A DNA stretch of 64,000 nucleotides from positions 1 through 64,000 of the forward strand of contig NZ_JAELVR010000011.1 of NCBI RefSeq assembly GCF_016428585.1. The letters are read 5' to 3'. The stretch's first letter is position 1. Each line of letters begins with the position of its first letter. A program made the translations under genes and the position numbers. This document shows positions 53,378 through 62,039 of this stretch, in pieces. The stretch comes from Sedimentitalea arenosa (GTDB lineage Bacteria > Pseudomonadota > Alphaproteobacteria > Rhodobacterales > Rhodobacteraceae). Below the pieces are notes generated by a model. It had not been told where the DNA came from and did not search any database. It saw only the letters and a program-made list of their open reading frames with translations.

Positions 53378-53396
53378 AAAAAGGGGTGCTCCCCTT
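53378..53396 (-). promoter_or_regulatory. Terminator-like hairpin in the aapJ leader
   Basis: AAGGGG (minus strand, 53391-53396) pairs with CCCCTT (53381-53386) around an AGCA loop and runs into TTTTT. It lies 75-95 bp before aapJ and, given the promoter at 53408-53437, at the very 5' end of the transcript. It could be an attenuator or a 5' stabilising stem. Confidence 0.6.
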
Positions 53397-53407
53397 CAGT
53401 GAACGCA

Positions 53408-53437
53408 AGTGTGGGCGGATTCATCAACAAACGTCAA
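53408..53437 (-). promoter_or_regulatory. Candidate aap operon promoter
   Basis: On the minus strand TTGACG (53432-53437), 18 bp, CACACT (53408-53413). A predicted start near 53400 leaves a leader of about 97 nt. Confidence 0.5.
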
Positions 53438-53514
53438 GGCTCTGATCAAACAATTCAATATGCCCCCGCCGCTTGACGATGGGTCAGCCCGGGGATGATG
53501 CACCGAGCCGGCGA

Positions 53515-54219
53515 TCAGGCCAGATCGAAGAACCGCTTGGCGTGTAGAAAGGCGTCGCGCTTGATCCCGGCCATCGCCTGCGCCTCGTCATCGGCACCCC
53601 ATTGTTCTTCCTGCCAAAGCTCGTCGAGCCGGGACAGGGTCCATATCTCGTCCGCCGTGCGCCAGTCGCGCGCAGCGGCGAAGCCGAGCACCAGCGAGCC
53701 GGACAGGCTGACGAGATCGTGAAACGCCGCGAGATGGAACGGATCCAGCGCGTGGACCTGGGCCGACAGGCACTCGAGGGCCTCGGGATCCTGGGGAACG
53801 TGCAACACACCGGTGTGCGTTTCCAACCTCACGCCCAGGGCCTCGCGCGCCCAGGCGAGCGCCGGATTCCAGAGTTCGGCCTGCCGCGCCACCAGTTCCG
53901 AAGGCTGATCGGCGCGATAGCACAGGAGGTCGCAATCGCCGTAGGCGGCGAGCATGTCGGCCACCTCGGCGTGCTGAATGCGGACCTTGTCGATGGCGGC
54001 ATTGGCCGAGCGGGTGACCGGCATCGACAGTGGGTTCACCACGCCCTCCTGTGCCTCCCATTCGGCGGCTGCGGCCTCGGCCATCGCGCGGGTCGGCAGG
54101 ATCAGCCCCGCCTTTGCCGGGGTCTTGACGCGCCGCCCGTCCAGTTCGATGGCAAAGCCGTCATCTGTTTCGACCGCCGTCGCATCCGTCCAGAAGCGTT
54201 TCTGTTTCCACTCGCTCAT
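53515..54219 (-). CDS. ATP12-family F1-ATPase assembly chaperone
   Basis: This 234-residue protein matches ATP12, the mitochondrial and alphaproteobacterial chaperone that binds the F1 alpha subunit during assembly. Conserved parts are the N-terminal KRFWTDATAVETDDGFAIEL with LDGRRVKTPAK, then QAELWNPALAWAREALGV, and a C-terminal WGADDEAQAM. It is the last gene of a six-gene minus-strand operon and overlaps the HAD gene by ATGA. No ATP synthase genes are nearby. Confidence 0.92.
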   Translation of the reverse strand: MSEWKQKRFWTDATAVETDDGFAIELDGRRVKTPAKAGLILPTRAMAEAAAAEWEAQEGVVNPLSMPVTRSANAAIDKVRIQHAEVADMLAAYGDCDLLCYRADQPSELVARQAELWNPALAWAREALGVRLETHTGVLHVPQDPEALECLSAQVHALDPFHLAAFHDLVSLSGSLVLGFAAARDWRTADEIWTLSRLDELWQEEQWGADDEAQAMAGIKRDAFLHAKRFFDLA

Positions 54220-54893
54220 GCCGTCTCTTCCCAGATCTCGTCGATGGCACCGGGCAGGTCATCGAACCGGTCGATCACGCGGCGGGCCGCTGTCAGCGCG
54301 GTGGGTGCGTGATAGCCCCAGCTGACGCCGATGCCGGTAACGCGCGCGGCGCGTGCCATGTCCATGTCATATGTGGTGTCGCCGATCATCACCGCGTCAT
54401 TCGCGTCGACCCCGGTTTCCGCCAGCGCCGTGAGGAGCATCGAGGGATGCGGCTTGGAGGGATGATGGTCGGCCACCTGCCGCGTGACGAAGGTGTGCTC
54501 CATCCCGAGGGCTTCGAGCAGGGCATCAAGCCCCCGCTGCGACTTGCCCGTGGCGACCCCGAGCAAAAGGTCGTCGCGGGCGGCGAGCCGGTCGAGCTGC
54601 GCCCGTGCACCCGGATAGAGCAGAGGTGCGGCCGTGGCCGCAAGCCGTTGGGCGTGAAAGGCGTCCTTGTATCCGGCGACAAGCCGTGCCTGCATCGCGG
54701 CCGGCTGATCGGGCACCAGCCGCGCCATCGCGTGATCCAGCGAGAGCCCGACGATGCCCAGAATGGCCGCGCGGTCGGGGGCCGGCAGGTCGCAGGCCGC
54801 GAAGGCCTCGGCCATGGCGCCCAGAATGCTGGCCTGGCTGTCCACCAGCGTGCCGTCGACATCGAAGATGACCAGTCGTAGACGGTCCGTCAT
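54216..54893 (-). CDS. HAD-superfamily hydrolase (phosphoglycolate phosphatase-like)
   Basis: A 225-residue HAD phosphatase with motif I FDVDGTLVDS (nucleophile Asp10), motif II VATGKSQRG, the motif III Lys in HHPSKPHPSM and motif IV GDTTYDM, plus a helical cap. It resembles Gph-like enzymes, but the substrate is uncertain. It overlaps both neighbours by 4 bp (ATGA), linking it to the pseudouridine synthase and ATP12 genes. Confidence 0.88.
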   Translation of the reverse strand: MTDRLRLVIFDVDGTLVDSQASILGAMAEAFAACDLPAPDRAAILGIVGLSLDHAMARLVPDQPAAMQARLVAGYKDAFHAQRLAATAAPLLYPGARAQLDRLAARDDLLLGVATGKSQRGLDALLEALGMEHTFVTRQVADHHPSKPHPSMLLTALAETGVDANDAVMIGDTTYDMDMARAARVTGIGVSWGYHAPTALTAARRVIDRFDDLPGAIDEIWEETA

Positions 54894-55933
54894 TGCAGGC
54901 CTTCGAAGGGATCGTCGGCAGCCAGGTCCTCGGTCCAGCCAAAGGTCTCCCAGCTCTCCTGCATGTGCGGAGGCAAAGGGGCGGTTACCGTCAAGGGCTT
55001 TTGCGTCACCGGGTGCTGCACGGTCAGGCTGCGCGCATGCAGGTGGAGTTTCTTGCTGATGATGCCGCCCAACTGGGCGCCCCAGCCATCGCCCAGATTG
55101 TCCTGGCCCGACCCGCCATATTTGCCGTCGCCGACGATCGGGTGGCCGATCCCGGCCATGTGCGCACGCAACTGATGAGTCCGCCCGGTGACCGGCTCCA
55201 TCGCGACCCAGGCCGCGCGCCCGGCGACACGGTAGAGCGTGGCATAGAAGGTGTGCGCCCTTTTGGCGCCGGGCGTGTCGTCGATATCGGCGGGGTGCAC
55301 GAGGTTCATCTTCTCGCCCTCGCCATCCTTGCCATGCCCCGGCGCCTTGACCAGCCCGGTCTTGATCTCGCCGAGATAGGGCGTCGGCACGCCCGCGACG
55401 AGCGCCCAGTAGATCTTGCGCGTGCCACGGTGGCGGAAGGCCGCGGTCAGCGCTTTGGCTGCCGCGCGAGTGCGGGCCAACAGCAGCACGCCCGACGTGT
55501 CCTTGTCGAGGCGGTGCACGAGGCGCGGTTTCTCGTCCAGATCGAACATCAGCGCGGCGGCGAGCCCGTCCACGTGGCGCGTCTGGCCGCTGCCGCCCTG
55601 CACGGCAAGGCCGGCGGGTTTGTTCAGTGCGATGATCTGGTCATCCTTGTAGATCACGCAATCGCGGATCATCTTCGCGTCAGCCTGCGAGATGCGGTCG
55701 GGCGGCGGCGGCGGGCTGTGGTCGCTTTCTGGCAAAGGTGGCACACGCACCACCTGCCCCGCCATCACGCGGGTCGAGGCCTTGACCCGCCCGCCATCGA
55801 CACGCAGTTCGCCCTTGCGGCACATCTTCTCGATGCGGCCCTGGCTGACATGCGGAAACAGACGGCGCAGCCAGCGATCGATGCGCTGATCGGTATCGGC
55901 CTCTTCGACCGTGATGCTTTGAACGCCACTCAT
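54890..55933 (-). CDS. RluC/RluD-family rRNA pseudouridine synthase
   Basis: A 347-residue enzyme with an N-terminal S4 RNA-binding domain (about 17-65) and the RluA-type catalytic domain. The catalytic Asp143 is in HRLDKDTSG, with GRTHQLRAHMA later. An S4 domain plus this length fits RluC, which modifies 23S rRNA at positions 955, 2504 and 2580 in E. coli; RluD cannot be excluded. It overlaps crcB and the HAD gene by 4 bp each. Confidence 0.9.
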   Translation of the reverse strand: MSGVQSITVEEADTDQRIDRWLRRLFPHVSQGRIEKMCRKGELRVDGGRVKASTRVMAGQVVRVPPLPESDHSPPPPPDRISQADAKMIRDCVIYKDDQIIALNKPAGLAVQGGSGQTRHVDGLAAALMFDLDEKPRLVHRLDKDTSGVLLLARTRAAAKALTAAFRHRGTRKIYWALVAGVPTPYLGEIKTGLVKAPGHGKDGEGEKMNLVHPADIDDTPGAKRAHTFYATLYRVAGRAAWVAMEPVTGRTHQLRAHMAGIGHPIVGDGKYGGSGQDNLGDGWGAQLGGIISKKLHLHARSLTVQHPVTQKPLTVTAPLPPHMQESWETFGWTEDLAADDPFEGLQ

Positions 55934-56310
55934 GCGAACACCCCCCGCGCTGCCACCAGCCCCAGCGCCAGCGCACCGACCGAAAGCCCGACAGACAGGA
56001 TGACATAAAGCGCCGCCTGCGCCGCGTCGCCGCGTTCGACCAGGGTCATCGTCTCCAGCGAGAAGGCCGAAAACGTCGTGAACCCGCCCAAAAGCCCGGT
56101 CATAACGAAGGGGCTGAGATGGGTCAGGCCGCGATGCGCGGCCGCCACAACGAAGACCCCCATCAGGAACGACCCGATGACGTTCACGGTGAGGATGCCG
56201 GTGGGGAACTCCTGCGGGCCGAACAGCCGCAGCAGCCCGACGCCGGTCAGATAGCGCAGGGACGCGCCGATTGCGCCACCCAGCGCGACAAGGGAAAGGG
56301 TTGAAACCAT
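55930..56310 (-). CDS. crcB: Fluoride exporter CrcB (Fluc)
   Basis: A 126-residue four-helix membrane protein beginning MVSTLSLVALGGAIGASLRY, with the diagnostic GFTTFSAFSLE (Phe-box) near residue 73 and the Asn-rich TVNVIGSFLMG. Only one crcB gene is present here, consistent with a dual-topology homodimer. I see no fluoride riboswitch: the upstream gap to rarA is only 31 bp and the gene is embedded in an operon. Confidence 0.93.
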   Translation of the reverse strand: MVSTLSLVALGGAIGASLRYLTGVGLLRLFGPQEFPTGILTVNVIGSFLMGVFVVAAAHRGLTHLSPFVMTGLLGGFTTFSAFSLETMTLVERGDAAQAALYVILSVGLSVGALALGLVAARGVFA

Positions 56311-56341
56311 GCGCGGTCTGTCGCGCCTGCGGGGCGGCTTG

Positions 56342-57655
56342 TCAAGTTTGCCGCTGCGACCGCAGTTTTGCAAAATAGTCCAGCCGCTTTTTCAACTCGC
56401 GCTCGAACCCGCGTTCGACCGGCTGATAGAGCACCGGGCGCTTCACGTCGTCGGGGAAGTAGTTCTGGCCGGAAAAGCCGTCCTCGGAATCGTGGTCATA
56501 GGCATAGTCGGCCCCATAGCCCTGTTCCTTCATCAACCCGGTCGGGGCGTTCAGGATATGCTTGGGCGGCGGCGTGCTGCCGGTCTGTTTGGCCAGTCGC
56601 ATCGCCGCCTTGTAGCCGGCATATGCGGCGTTGGATTTCGGCGCCAGCGCGAGGTAGGTGACCGCCTGCGCAAGAGCGAGCTCGCCCTCGGGGCTGCCAA
56701 GCCGCTCGTAGACCTCCCAGGCGTGCAGGCAATGGGCCTGCGCCTGCGGATCGGCCAGCCCGATATCCTCGACCGCCATGCGGGTGATGCGGCGGGCGAG
56801 GTAGCGCGGGTCTTCGCCGCCTGCCAGCATCCGCGCCAGCCAGTAGAGCGCGGCGTCGGGGTCGGAGCCGCGCACCGATTTGTGCAGCGCCGAAATCAGG
56901 TTGTAATGCTCGTCGCCGCTCTTGTCGTATTTTGCGGCCCGTCGCATCAGTCGCTTGCCCAATGCCTCGGGATCGAGCGGGGCATCGGTTTTCCAGGCCG
57001 CGACCTGTTCGATCAGGTTCAGTAGTGCGCGGCCGTCGCCGTCGGCCATCTCGTGCAGCGCATCGCGCCCTGCCCCCGTCAGCGGCAGCTTTCGACCCAG
57101 TTCGCGTTCGGCGCGCTGGGTCAGCAGCTCCAGGTCCTTCGGTGCCAGCCGTTCCAGCACCAGAACCTGCGCCCGGCTGAGGAGCGCGGCGTTCAGCTCG
57201 AAACTTGGGTTCTCCGTGGTGGCCCCCACCAGAAGGATCGTGCCGTCCTCCATATGCGGCAGAAAGCCGTCCTGCTGGGCCTTGTTGAAGCGGTGGATCT
57301 CGTCGACGAAGAGCAGGGTGCCCTGTCCGTTCTGCCGCCGGATTCGCGCCGCCTCGAACACCTTCTTCAGGTCCGGAACGCCGGTGAAAATGGCACTGAT
57401 CTGAACGAAATGCAGGTCGGTCGCATCCGCCAGAAGCCGCGCGATGGTGGTCTTGCCGACACCGGGCGGCCCCCAGAGGATCAGTGAGCCGAGACTGCCC
57501 GCCGCCAGCATCGCGCCCAGCGGCGCGTCGGGCCCGAGCACCTGGTCCTGACCGATCACCTCGTCCAGCGATTTCGGGCGCAACCGGTCCGCGAGCGGGC
57601 GGTTGCGGGCCGGCTCCTCGCCGCCCTTCGCGCCGCTGTCGAACAGGTCGGCCAT
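56342..57655 (-). CDS. rarA: Replication-associated recombination protein A (MgsA)
   Basis: A 437-residue AAA+ ATPase related to clamp loaders, acting at stalled replication forks. Walker A GPPGVGKT is at 62-69, Walker [11 protein letters not shown] follows, and sensor 1 is [13 protein letters not shown]. The C-terminal tetramerisation domain contains [20 protein letters not shown]. It lies 3 bp after the protease gene, in the same operon. Confidence 0.95.
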   Translation of the reverse strand: MADLFDSGAKGGEEPARNRPLADRLRPKSLDEVIGQDQVLGPDAPLGAMLAAGSLGSLILWGPPGVGKTTIARLLADATDLHFVQISAIFTGVPDLKKVFEAARIRRQNGQGTLLFVDEIHRFNKAQQDGFLPHMEDGTILLVGATTENPSFELNAALLSRAQVLVLERLAPKDLELLTQRAERELGRKLPLTGAGRDALHEMADGDGRALLNLIEQVAAWKTDAPLDPEALGKRLMRRAAKYDKSGDEHYNLISALHKSVRGSDPDAALYWLARMLAGGEDPRYLARRITRMAVEDIGLADPQAQAHCLHAWEVYERLGSPEGELALAQAVTYLALAPKSNAAYAGYKAAMRLAKQTGSTPPPKHILNAPTGLMKEQGYGADYAYDHDSEDGFSGQNYFPDDVKRPVLYQPVERGFERELKKRLDYFAKLRSQRQT

Positions 57656-57658
57656 CGC

Positions 57659-59038
57659 TCAGAGCCGGAAGCGCAGGCTGAGCCGCTGGCCGCGGCGCAG
57701 CAGGTCGAGCCGCAGGCTGCGTCCGGGCCGCGTGAGCGCGCGCACCACGTCGGCGCTGCGGGTCATCGTGTCACCGTTGATCTGCTGGATCACGTCGCCC
57801 GTCTGAACCCCGACCCGGCGGCCGAGCGGGCCGGGATCGGTGACGATCACGCCCTCGGTGGCGAGCGGCAGGCCGAAACGCGCGATCACCGCGGGGTTGG
57901 CCCGCGCAACGATCAGTTCGGGCACCACGGTGCCCTGGCCGAGCCGTGTTTCCTCGGCCGGTGGCTCGTCCGGCGCGGCGATCATGGCGACCTCGCTTTC
58001 GGCCTCTTCGGCGTCGCGCATCCAGGTGACGCGGGCGGCGTTATCGATGCCCGCCACGGTCATGCGGAAGATCATCTCCTGCGGCGAATTCACCGGCTGC
58101 CCGTCGACATGGGTGATGACATCCCCCACGCCCATGCCGGCCTTGGCGAAAGGGCTGGCCGGGTGCAGGTCGGATATCACGATGCCGTCAGGCACCGAGA
58201 GGCCGAGCGACTCGGCCAGATCGGAGTTGACCGGCTGGCCCGACATGCCTGCCCAGGGCCGCTCGAACAACTCGCGGCCTTCGCGCGCCTGCTTGACGAA
58301 TTCGGCCACGAGGTTGGCGGGGATGGCGAACCCGATGCCGTTCGAGCCACCCGAGCGGCTGAGGATCGAGGTGTTGATGCCGACCAGCGCACCGTTCACA
58401 TCGATCAGCGCACCGCCGGAATTGCCCGGGTTGATCGCCGCGTCGGTCTGAATGAAATAGCCGCGCGCCTGCCCCGTCGCCGCCCCCGACCGCGCCAGGC
58501 CCGAGACGATGCCGCTGGTCACGGTCTGCCCGATGCCGAACGGGTTTCCGATGGCGAGCACCAGTTCGCCGACCTGGACCTGATCGGAATTGCGCAAGGA
58601 CAGAAACGGCAGGTCCTCGGCCCCTTCGAGCTGCAGGATCGCAAGGTCCGCTTCCTCGTCCCCCAGCAATACGCGGGCGTTGTATTCGCGTCGATCGGTC
58701 AGGACGACGTTGATCTCGGTCGCGGTGCCGACCACGTGATAATTGGACACGACAATACCGTCCGGAGACAGGATGACGCCTGACCCGAGCGAGTTCTGGA
58801 CCCGCGGCTGCGGTGTGCCGAAACCGCGAAAGAAATCCTCGAAGAAGGGATCGTTCATGAAGGGCGTGCGCTGCGCCTGGATGACCCGGCGGGCATAGAT
58901 GTTGACCACGGCGGGTGCGGCTTCCTGCACGAGGGGAACGAAGCTGAGCGCGATCTCGGCCTGACTCTGCGGCACGCGGGTTTCTGCCGAAAGCGGCGAA
59001 GCCAGCAGGAGCGCGACGAGATACAGACGAATGAGCAT
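57659..59038 (-). CDS. Periplasmic DegP/DegQ-like serine protease
   Basis: A 459-residue HtrA protein with signal peptide MLIRLYLVALLLASPLSA, trypsin-like domain with catalytic His101 (NYHVVG), Asp131 (EADLAI) and Ser207 (GNSGGA), and two PDZ domains (about 275-365 and 385-455). It is probably a protease-chaperone for misfolded envelope proteins. GGAGGA lies at 59044-59049 before the ATG. The gene heads the operon that runs through rarA, crcB and rluC-like genes to ATP12. Confidence 0.92.
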   Translation of the reverse strand: MLIRLYLVALLLASPLSAETRVPQSQAEIALSFVPLVQEAAPAVVNIYARRVIQAQRTPFMNDPFFEDFFRGFGTPQPRVQNSLGSGVILSPDGIVVSNYHVVGTATEINVVLTDRREYNARVLLGDEEADLAILQLEGAEDLPFLSLRNSDQVQVGELVLAIGNPFGIGQTVTSGIVSGLARSGAATGQARGYFIQTDAAINPGNSGGALIDVNGALVGINTSILSRSGGSNGIGFAIPANLVAEFVKQAREGRELFERPWAGMSGQPVNSDLAESLGLSVPDGIVISDLHPASPFAKAGMGVGDVITHVDGQPVNSPQEMIFRMTVAGIDNAARVTWMRDAEEAESEVAMIAAPDEPPAEETRLGQGTVVPELIVARANPAVIARFGLPLATEGVIVTDPGPLGRRVGVQTGDVIQQINGDTMTRSADVVRALTRPGRSLRLDLLRRGQRLSLRFRL

Positions 59039-59114
59039 GGAAATCCTCCGGGATTGGCCCTGATTGGCGCGGCGCCGCGCAGAATGCAAGCGGCAGGGGG
59101 CAAGTGCAAGCGGC

Positions 59115-59139
59115 GGAACTTTCACCTGCCCCGCCCGTT
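59115..59139 (+). promoter_or_regulatory. EcfG-like stress promoter
   Basis: GGAAC (59115-59119) and CGTT (59136-59139) are separated by exactly 16 bp, the consensus of the alphaproteobacterial general stress sigma factor EcfG. It lies 31 bp before the small gene at 59171. Whether this organism encodes EcfG cannot be seen in the window; another ECF sigma with a GGAAC -35 is the alternative. Confidence 0.6.
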
Positions 59140-59170
59140 GAGGTGGTACATCCAAGCAAAGGAGATCGAG

Positions 59171-59380
59171 ATGGCGGAACGTCAACGCTCCACCGATGGA
59201 GTCCGTGAAACCCGAGAGTATCTGGACGGGGACCAGACACCCGCGCAGCAAGGCCGTTCCGGCGGCAACCTCGAACGTGCAGTCGGGACCCGCGACCTGC
59301 TGAAACGTGCCGAACAGGACCGACCGGGCGCGACCCGCGTGCGCGGGTCCGACCGGCGCTCGCAGGGAGACGCGTCATGA
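59171..59380 (+). CDS. Small hydrophilic protein of unknown function
   Basis: A 69-residue, highly charged protein (Arg, Asp, Gln-rich), with no signal peptide or membrane span and probably disordered. A GGAG site precedes the ATG at nine to ten bases. The stop overlaps the next gene by ATGA, so it is translationally coupled to the host-attachment-like protein. I do not recognise a family. The coupling and the EcfG-like promoter suggest a stress-related accessory protein. Confidence 0.65.
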   Translation: MAERQRSTDGVRETREYLDGDQTPAQQGRSGGNLERAVGTRDLLKRAEQDRPGATRVRGSDRRSQGDAS

Positions 59381-59838
59381 GCAAGGCGAAATTGACACGG
59401 GACACATGGGTCGTGGTAACCGACAGCGAGAAGGCGCTGTTCCTGCGCAACCTGACCGATCATGCTGATCCGAACCTCGAGATCATCGGGTCCGAAACAC
59501 AGGACAACCCGTCGGACCAAGCCCAATCGGCCAACCGGCCGGGACGCAAGCAGGACACCGGTCCGGGGCAGAAATCGGCAATGGAGGATACCGACTGGCA
59601 CCAGTTGGCCAAGGAACGGTTTGCCGCTGATCTGTCTGATATCCTTTACAAAAAAGCTTATGCGGGCGAATTTGACCGGGTCGTTCTGGTCGCTTCGCCG
59701 GAGGTTCTGGGCAACCTGCGGCAGGACATGCACAAGGAAGTTCTGGCGCGCGTCGTGGCCGAAGTACCGAAAACACTCACCAATCACACCGTGCGCGACA
59801 TCGAGAAACTGGTGAAACAGGAGCTGGACGCCGCTTGA
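59377..59838 (+). CDS. Host attachment protein family (PF10116-like)
   Basis: A 153-residue protein of the family named for a protein required for attachment to host cells. It shows the pattern WVVVTDSEKALFLRN at the N-terminus, a hydrophilic middle, and a C-terminal VLVASPEVLGNLRQDMHKEV with a final helix ending in VKQELDAA. The fold resembles eRF1/Pelota-like domains, and the family name is historical. In free-living bacteria such genes are often stress-induced; the promoter here fits that. Confidence 0.82.
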   Translation: MSKAKLTRDTWVVVTDSEKALFLRNLTDHADPNLEIIGSETQDNPSDQAQSANRPGRKQDTGPGQKSAMEDTDWHQLAKERFAADLSDILYKKAYAGEFDRVVLVASPEVLGNLRQDMHKEVLARVVAEVPKTLTNHTVRDIEKLVKQELDAA

Positions 59839-59868
59839 GGCACGGCAGACGTCAACCGGACAACGCAA

Positions 59869-59901
59869 AAACGGCGCCGCGAGGATATCGCGGCGCCGTT
59901 T
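59869..59901. terminator. Strong bidirectional terminator between the attachment gene and rplQ
   Basis: A perfect 14-bp stem (59869-59882 with 59888-59901, five-base loop) of AAACGGCGCCGCGA type. On the minus strand it is followed by TT from the flanking A-run, giving TTTTTG after rplQ. On the plus strand it gives TTTG after the attachment gene. Confidence 0.9.
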
Positions 59902-59932
59902 GTCCTGGCGTCGATGCGCGCGCTTGCGAGGA

Positions 59933-60352
59933 TCAGTCCTCGGCGGCCTCGGCCGCTTCGAGGCGGGCCTTGTCGGCGGCGCCCTTGGCGTCGCGGTCGC
60001 GGTCGACGAATTCGATGATCGCCATCGGCGCCATGTCGCCATAGCGGAATCCGGCTTTCAAAACACGGACATAGCCGCCCTGACGGTCCTTGTAGCGCGG
60101 GCCGAGAACGTCGAACAGCTTGGCGACGTCCTTCTCTTCCTTCAGCTTGGACGCGGCCTGGCGGCGGGCGTGCAGGTCACCGCGCTTGGCGAGCGTGATC
60201 AGCTTTTCGATGATCGGGCGCAGTTCCTTGGCCTTGGGCAGGGTGGTCTTGATCTGTTCGTGTTCGATCAGCGAACCGGCCATGTTGGAAAACAGGGCCT
60301 TGCGGTGTTCATGTGTCCGGTTGAGCCGGCGGTATCCACGTGCGTGACGCAT
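59933..60352 (-). CDS. rplQ: 50S ribosomal protein L17
   Basis: A 139-residue L17 beginning [20 protein letters not shown], with the usual [20 protein letters not shown] and a slightly acidic Ala/Glu-rich C-terminal tail. It is the last gene of the alpha operon and is followed by a strong terminator. It is separated from rpoA by an unusual 151-bp spacer with repeats. Confidence 0.98.
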   Translation of the reverse strand: MRHARGYRRLNRTHEHRKALFSNMAGSLIEHEQIKTTLPKAKELRPIIEKLITLAKRGDLHARRQAASKLKEEKDVAKLFDVLGPRYKDRQGGYVRVLKAGFRYGDMAPMAIIEFVDRDRDAKGAADKARLEAAEAAED

Positions 60353-60427
60353 TTTTCTATCTCCTTATGCCCTCTACGGGCGGTTTTGCTTTGTCCGGTT
60401 CCCGATGCGTGTCAGGAACTCTCCTTG

Positions 60428-60504
60428 GGGCGAGATCGCCCGAAAATGCGGTGTGCAGGGCGTACATACGCCGTGCATACCGCGTGCATACGAGGGTACG
60501 CCCT
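60428..60504 (-). repeat. Repeat-containing hairpins in the rpoA-rplQ spacer
   Basis: A 9-bp inverted repeat (60457-60465 with 60496-60504) directly abuts the rpoA stop. Its loop holds three near-identical 11-bp units at 60462, 60473 and 60484 (GTACATAC, GTGCATAC, GTGCATAC). A second short hairpin (60428-60433 with 60436-60441) follows. No U-run is present. Confidence 0.65.
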
Positions 60505-61520
60505 TAGAACGCGTCCTCGAATTTCTTGGCGAGATCCTCGATGTTGTCGGGCGGCCAGTCCTCGACATCCATGCCGAGATGCAGGCCCATTCCGGACAGC
60601 ACTTCCTTGATCTCGTTGAGCGACTTGCGGCCGAAGTTCGGGGTGCGGAGCATCTCGGCTTCGGTCTTCTGGATCAGGTCGCCGATATAGACGATGTTGT
60701 CGTTCTTCAGGCAGTTCGCGGACCGCACCGACAGTTCCAGTTCGTCCACCTTCTTGAGCAGAAGCGGGTTGAACTCGAGACCGTCATCGTCGTCCTGGCG
60801 GCCAGCGGCCTCGGGCTCGTCGAAGTTGACGAAGATCGACAGCTGGTCCTGCAGGATGCGCGCGGCGAAGGCCACGGCGTCATCCGGCGTCAGCGAACCG
60901 TCGGTGTCGATCTTCATGGTCAGCTTGTCATAGTCCAGCACCTGGCCTTCGCGGGTCGGCTGCACGTCGTAGGAGACGCGCTTGACCGGCGAGTAGATCG
61001 CATCGATCGGGATCAGGCCGATGGGCGCGTCCTCGGGCTTGTTCTTTTCGGCCGAGACGTAGCCCTTGCCGGTGTTCACGGTGAGTTCCATGAACAGGTC
61101 GGCGCCGTCGTCGAGGTGGCAGATCACGTGGTCGCGGTTGAGGATCTCGATGCCCGAGCTTTCGCTGATGTCACCTGCGGTGACGACCGCAGGACCCTTT
61201 GCGTGGATCGACAGCCGCTTGGGGCCTTCGACATCCATGCGCAGGCTGACGCCCTTGAGGTTCAGGATGATGTCGGTCACGTCCTCGCGCACACCGGCGA
61301 CCGAGGAGAATTCATGCAGCACGTTGTCGATCTGCACGCTGGTGATGGCGGCGCCTTGCAGGCTGCTCATCAGGATGCGGCGCAGCGCGTTGCCCAGCGT
61401 CAGGCCGAAGCCGCGCTCGAGCGGTTCGGCGACGACGGTCGCCTGACGGGCCGGGTCGTTGCCCGGCTTGACGTCAAGCTGGGTCGGCTTGATCAGCTCT
61501 GCCCAATTCTTGTGGATCAT
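60504..61520 (-). CDS. rpoA: RNA polymerase subunit alpha
   Basis: The start [20 protein letters not shown] gives 338 residues, with GGAGGG eight to nine bases upstream. The N-terminal assembly domain (about 1-230, [20 protein letters not shown]) is linked to a C-terminal DNA- and activator-binding domain (about 255-338) with [20 protein letters not shown]. It is part of the alpha operon rpsM-rpsK-rpoA-rplQ. Confidence 0.98.
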   Translation of the reverse strand: MIHKNWAELIKPTQLDVKPGNDPARQATVVAEPLERGFGLTLGNALRRILMSSLQGAAITSVQIDNVLHEFSSVAGVREDVTDIILNLKGVSLRMDVEGPKRLSIHAKGPAVVTAGDISESSGIEILNRDHVICHLDDGADLFMELTVNTGKGYVSAEKNKPEDAPIGLIPIDAIYSPVKRVSYDVQPTREGQVLDYDKLTMKIDTDGSLTPDDAVAFAARILQDQLSIFVNFDEPEAAGRQDDDDGLEFNPLLLKKVDELELSVRSANCLKNDNIVYIGDLIQKTEAEMLRTPNFGRKSLNEIKEVLSGMGLHLGMDVEDWPPDNIEDLAKKFEDAF

Positions 61521-61634
61521 GTGTCCCTCCATTCCTGCCCGCATCCATGTCCGAGAAAATGCGTGCGCCCGAGGTTTCAGAATGACGTAGTGGGGCCGCG
61601 CGAAATGGCGCAGCCCCAGCAATGGTAAGTCGGA

Positions 61635-62024
61635 TCAGACGCGGCGGCGCTTTGGCGGGCGGCAGCCGTTATGTGCCATCGGCGTCACGTCGCGGATCGA
61701 CGTGATGTTGAAGCCGACAGCGGCCAGGGCGCGCAATGCGCTCTCGCGGCCGGAGCCGGGGCCCTGCACTTCGACTTCGAGCGTCTTGACGCCGTGTTCC
61801 TGGGCCTTCTTGCCGGCATCTTCGGCGGCCATCTGCGCGGCATAGGGGGTCGACTTGCGCGATCCCTTGAAGCCCATGGTGCCGGCGGAGGACCACGCGA
61901 TCGCGTTGCCCTGCACGTCCGAGATTAGGATCTTGGTGTTGTTGAAGGAGCTGTTCACATGCGCCACACCGGCGGCGATGTTCTTGCGGACCTTCTTCTT
62001 CGCTACGCGCTTTTCACGTGCCAT
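61635..62024 (-). CDS. rpsK: 30S ribosomal protein S11
   Basis: A 129-residue platform protein with the conserved [20 protein letters not shown] near residues 19-38 and C-terminal [18 protein letters not shown], as expected. It lies 15 bp after rpsM and 114 bp before rpoA. Confidence 0.98.
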   Translation of the reverse strand: MAREKRVAKKKVRKNIAAGVAHVNSSFNNTKILISDVQGNAIAWSSAGTMGFKGSRKSTPYAAQMAAEDAGKKAQEHGVKTLEVEVQGPGSGRESALRALAAVGFNITSIRDVTPMAHNGCRPPKRRRV

Positions 62025-62039
62025 GATGTCAGCCCTCCC

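Noticed and set aside
55930-56341. Fluoride riboswitch upstream of crcB
   Set aside because: Only 31 bp separate crcB from rarA within an operon, too short for the riboswitch, and no such fold is apparent.
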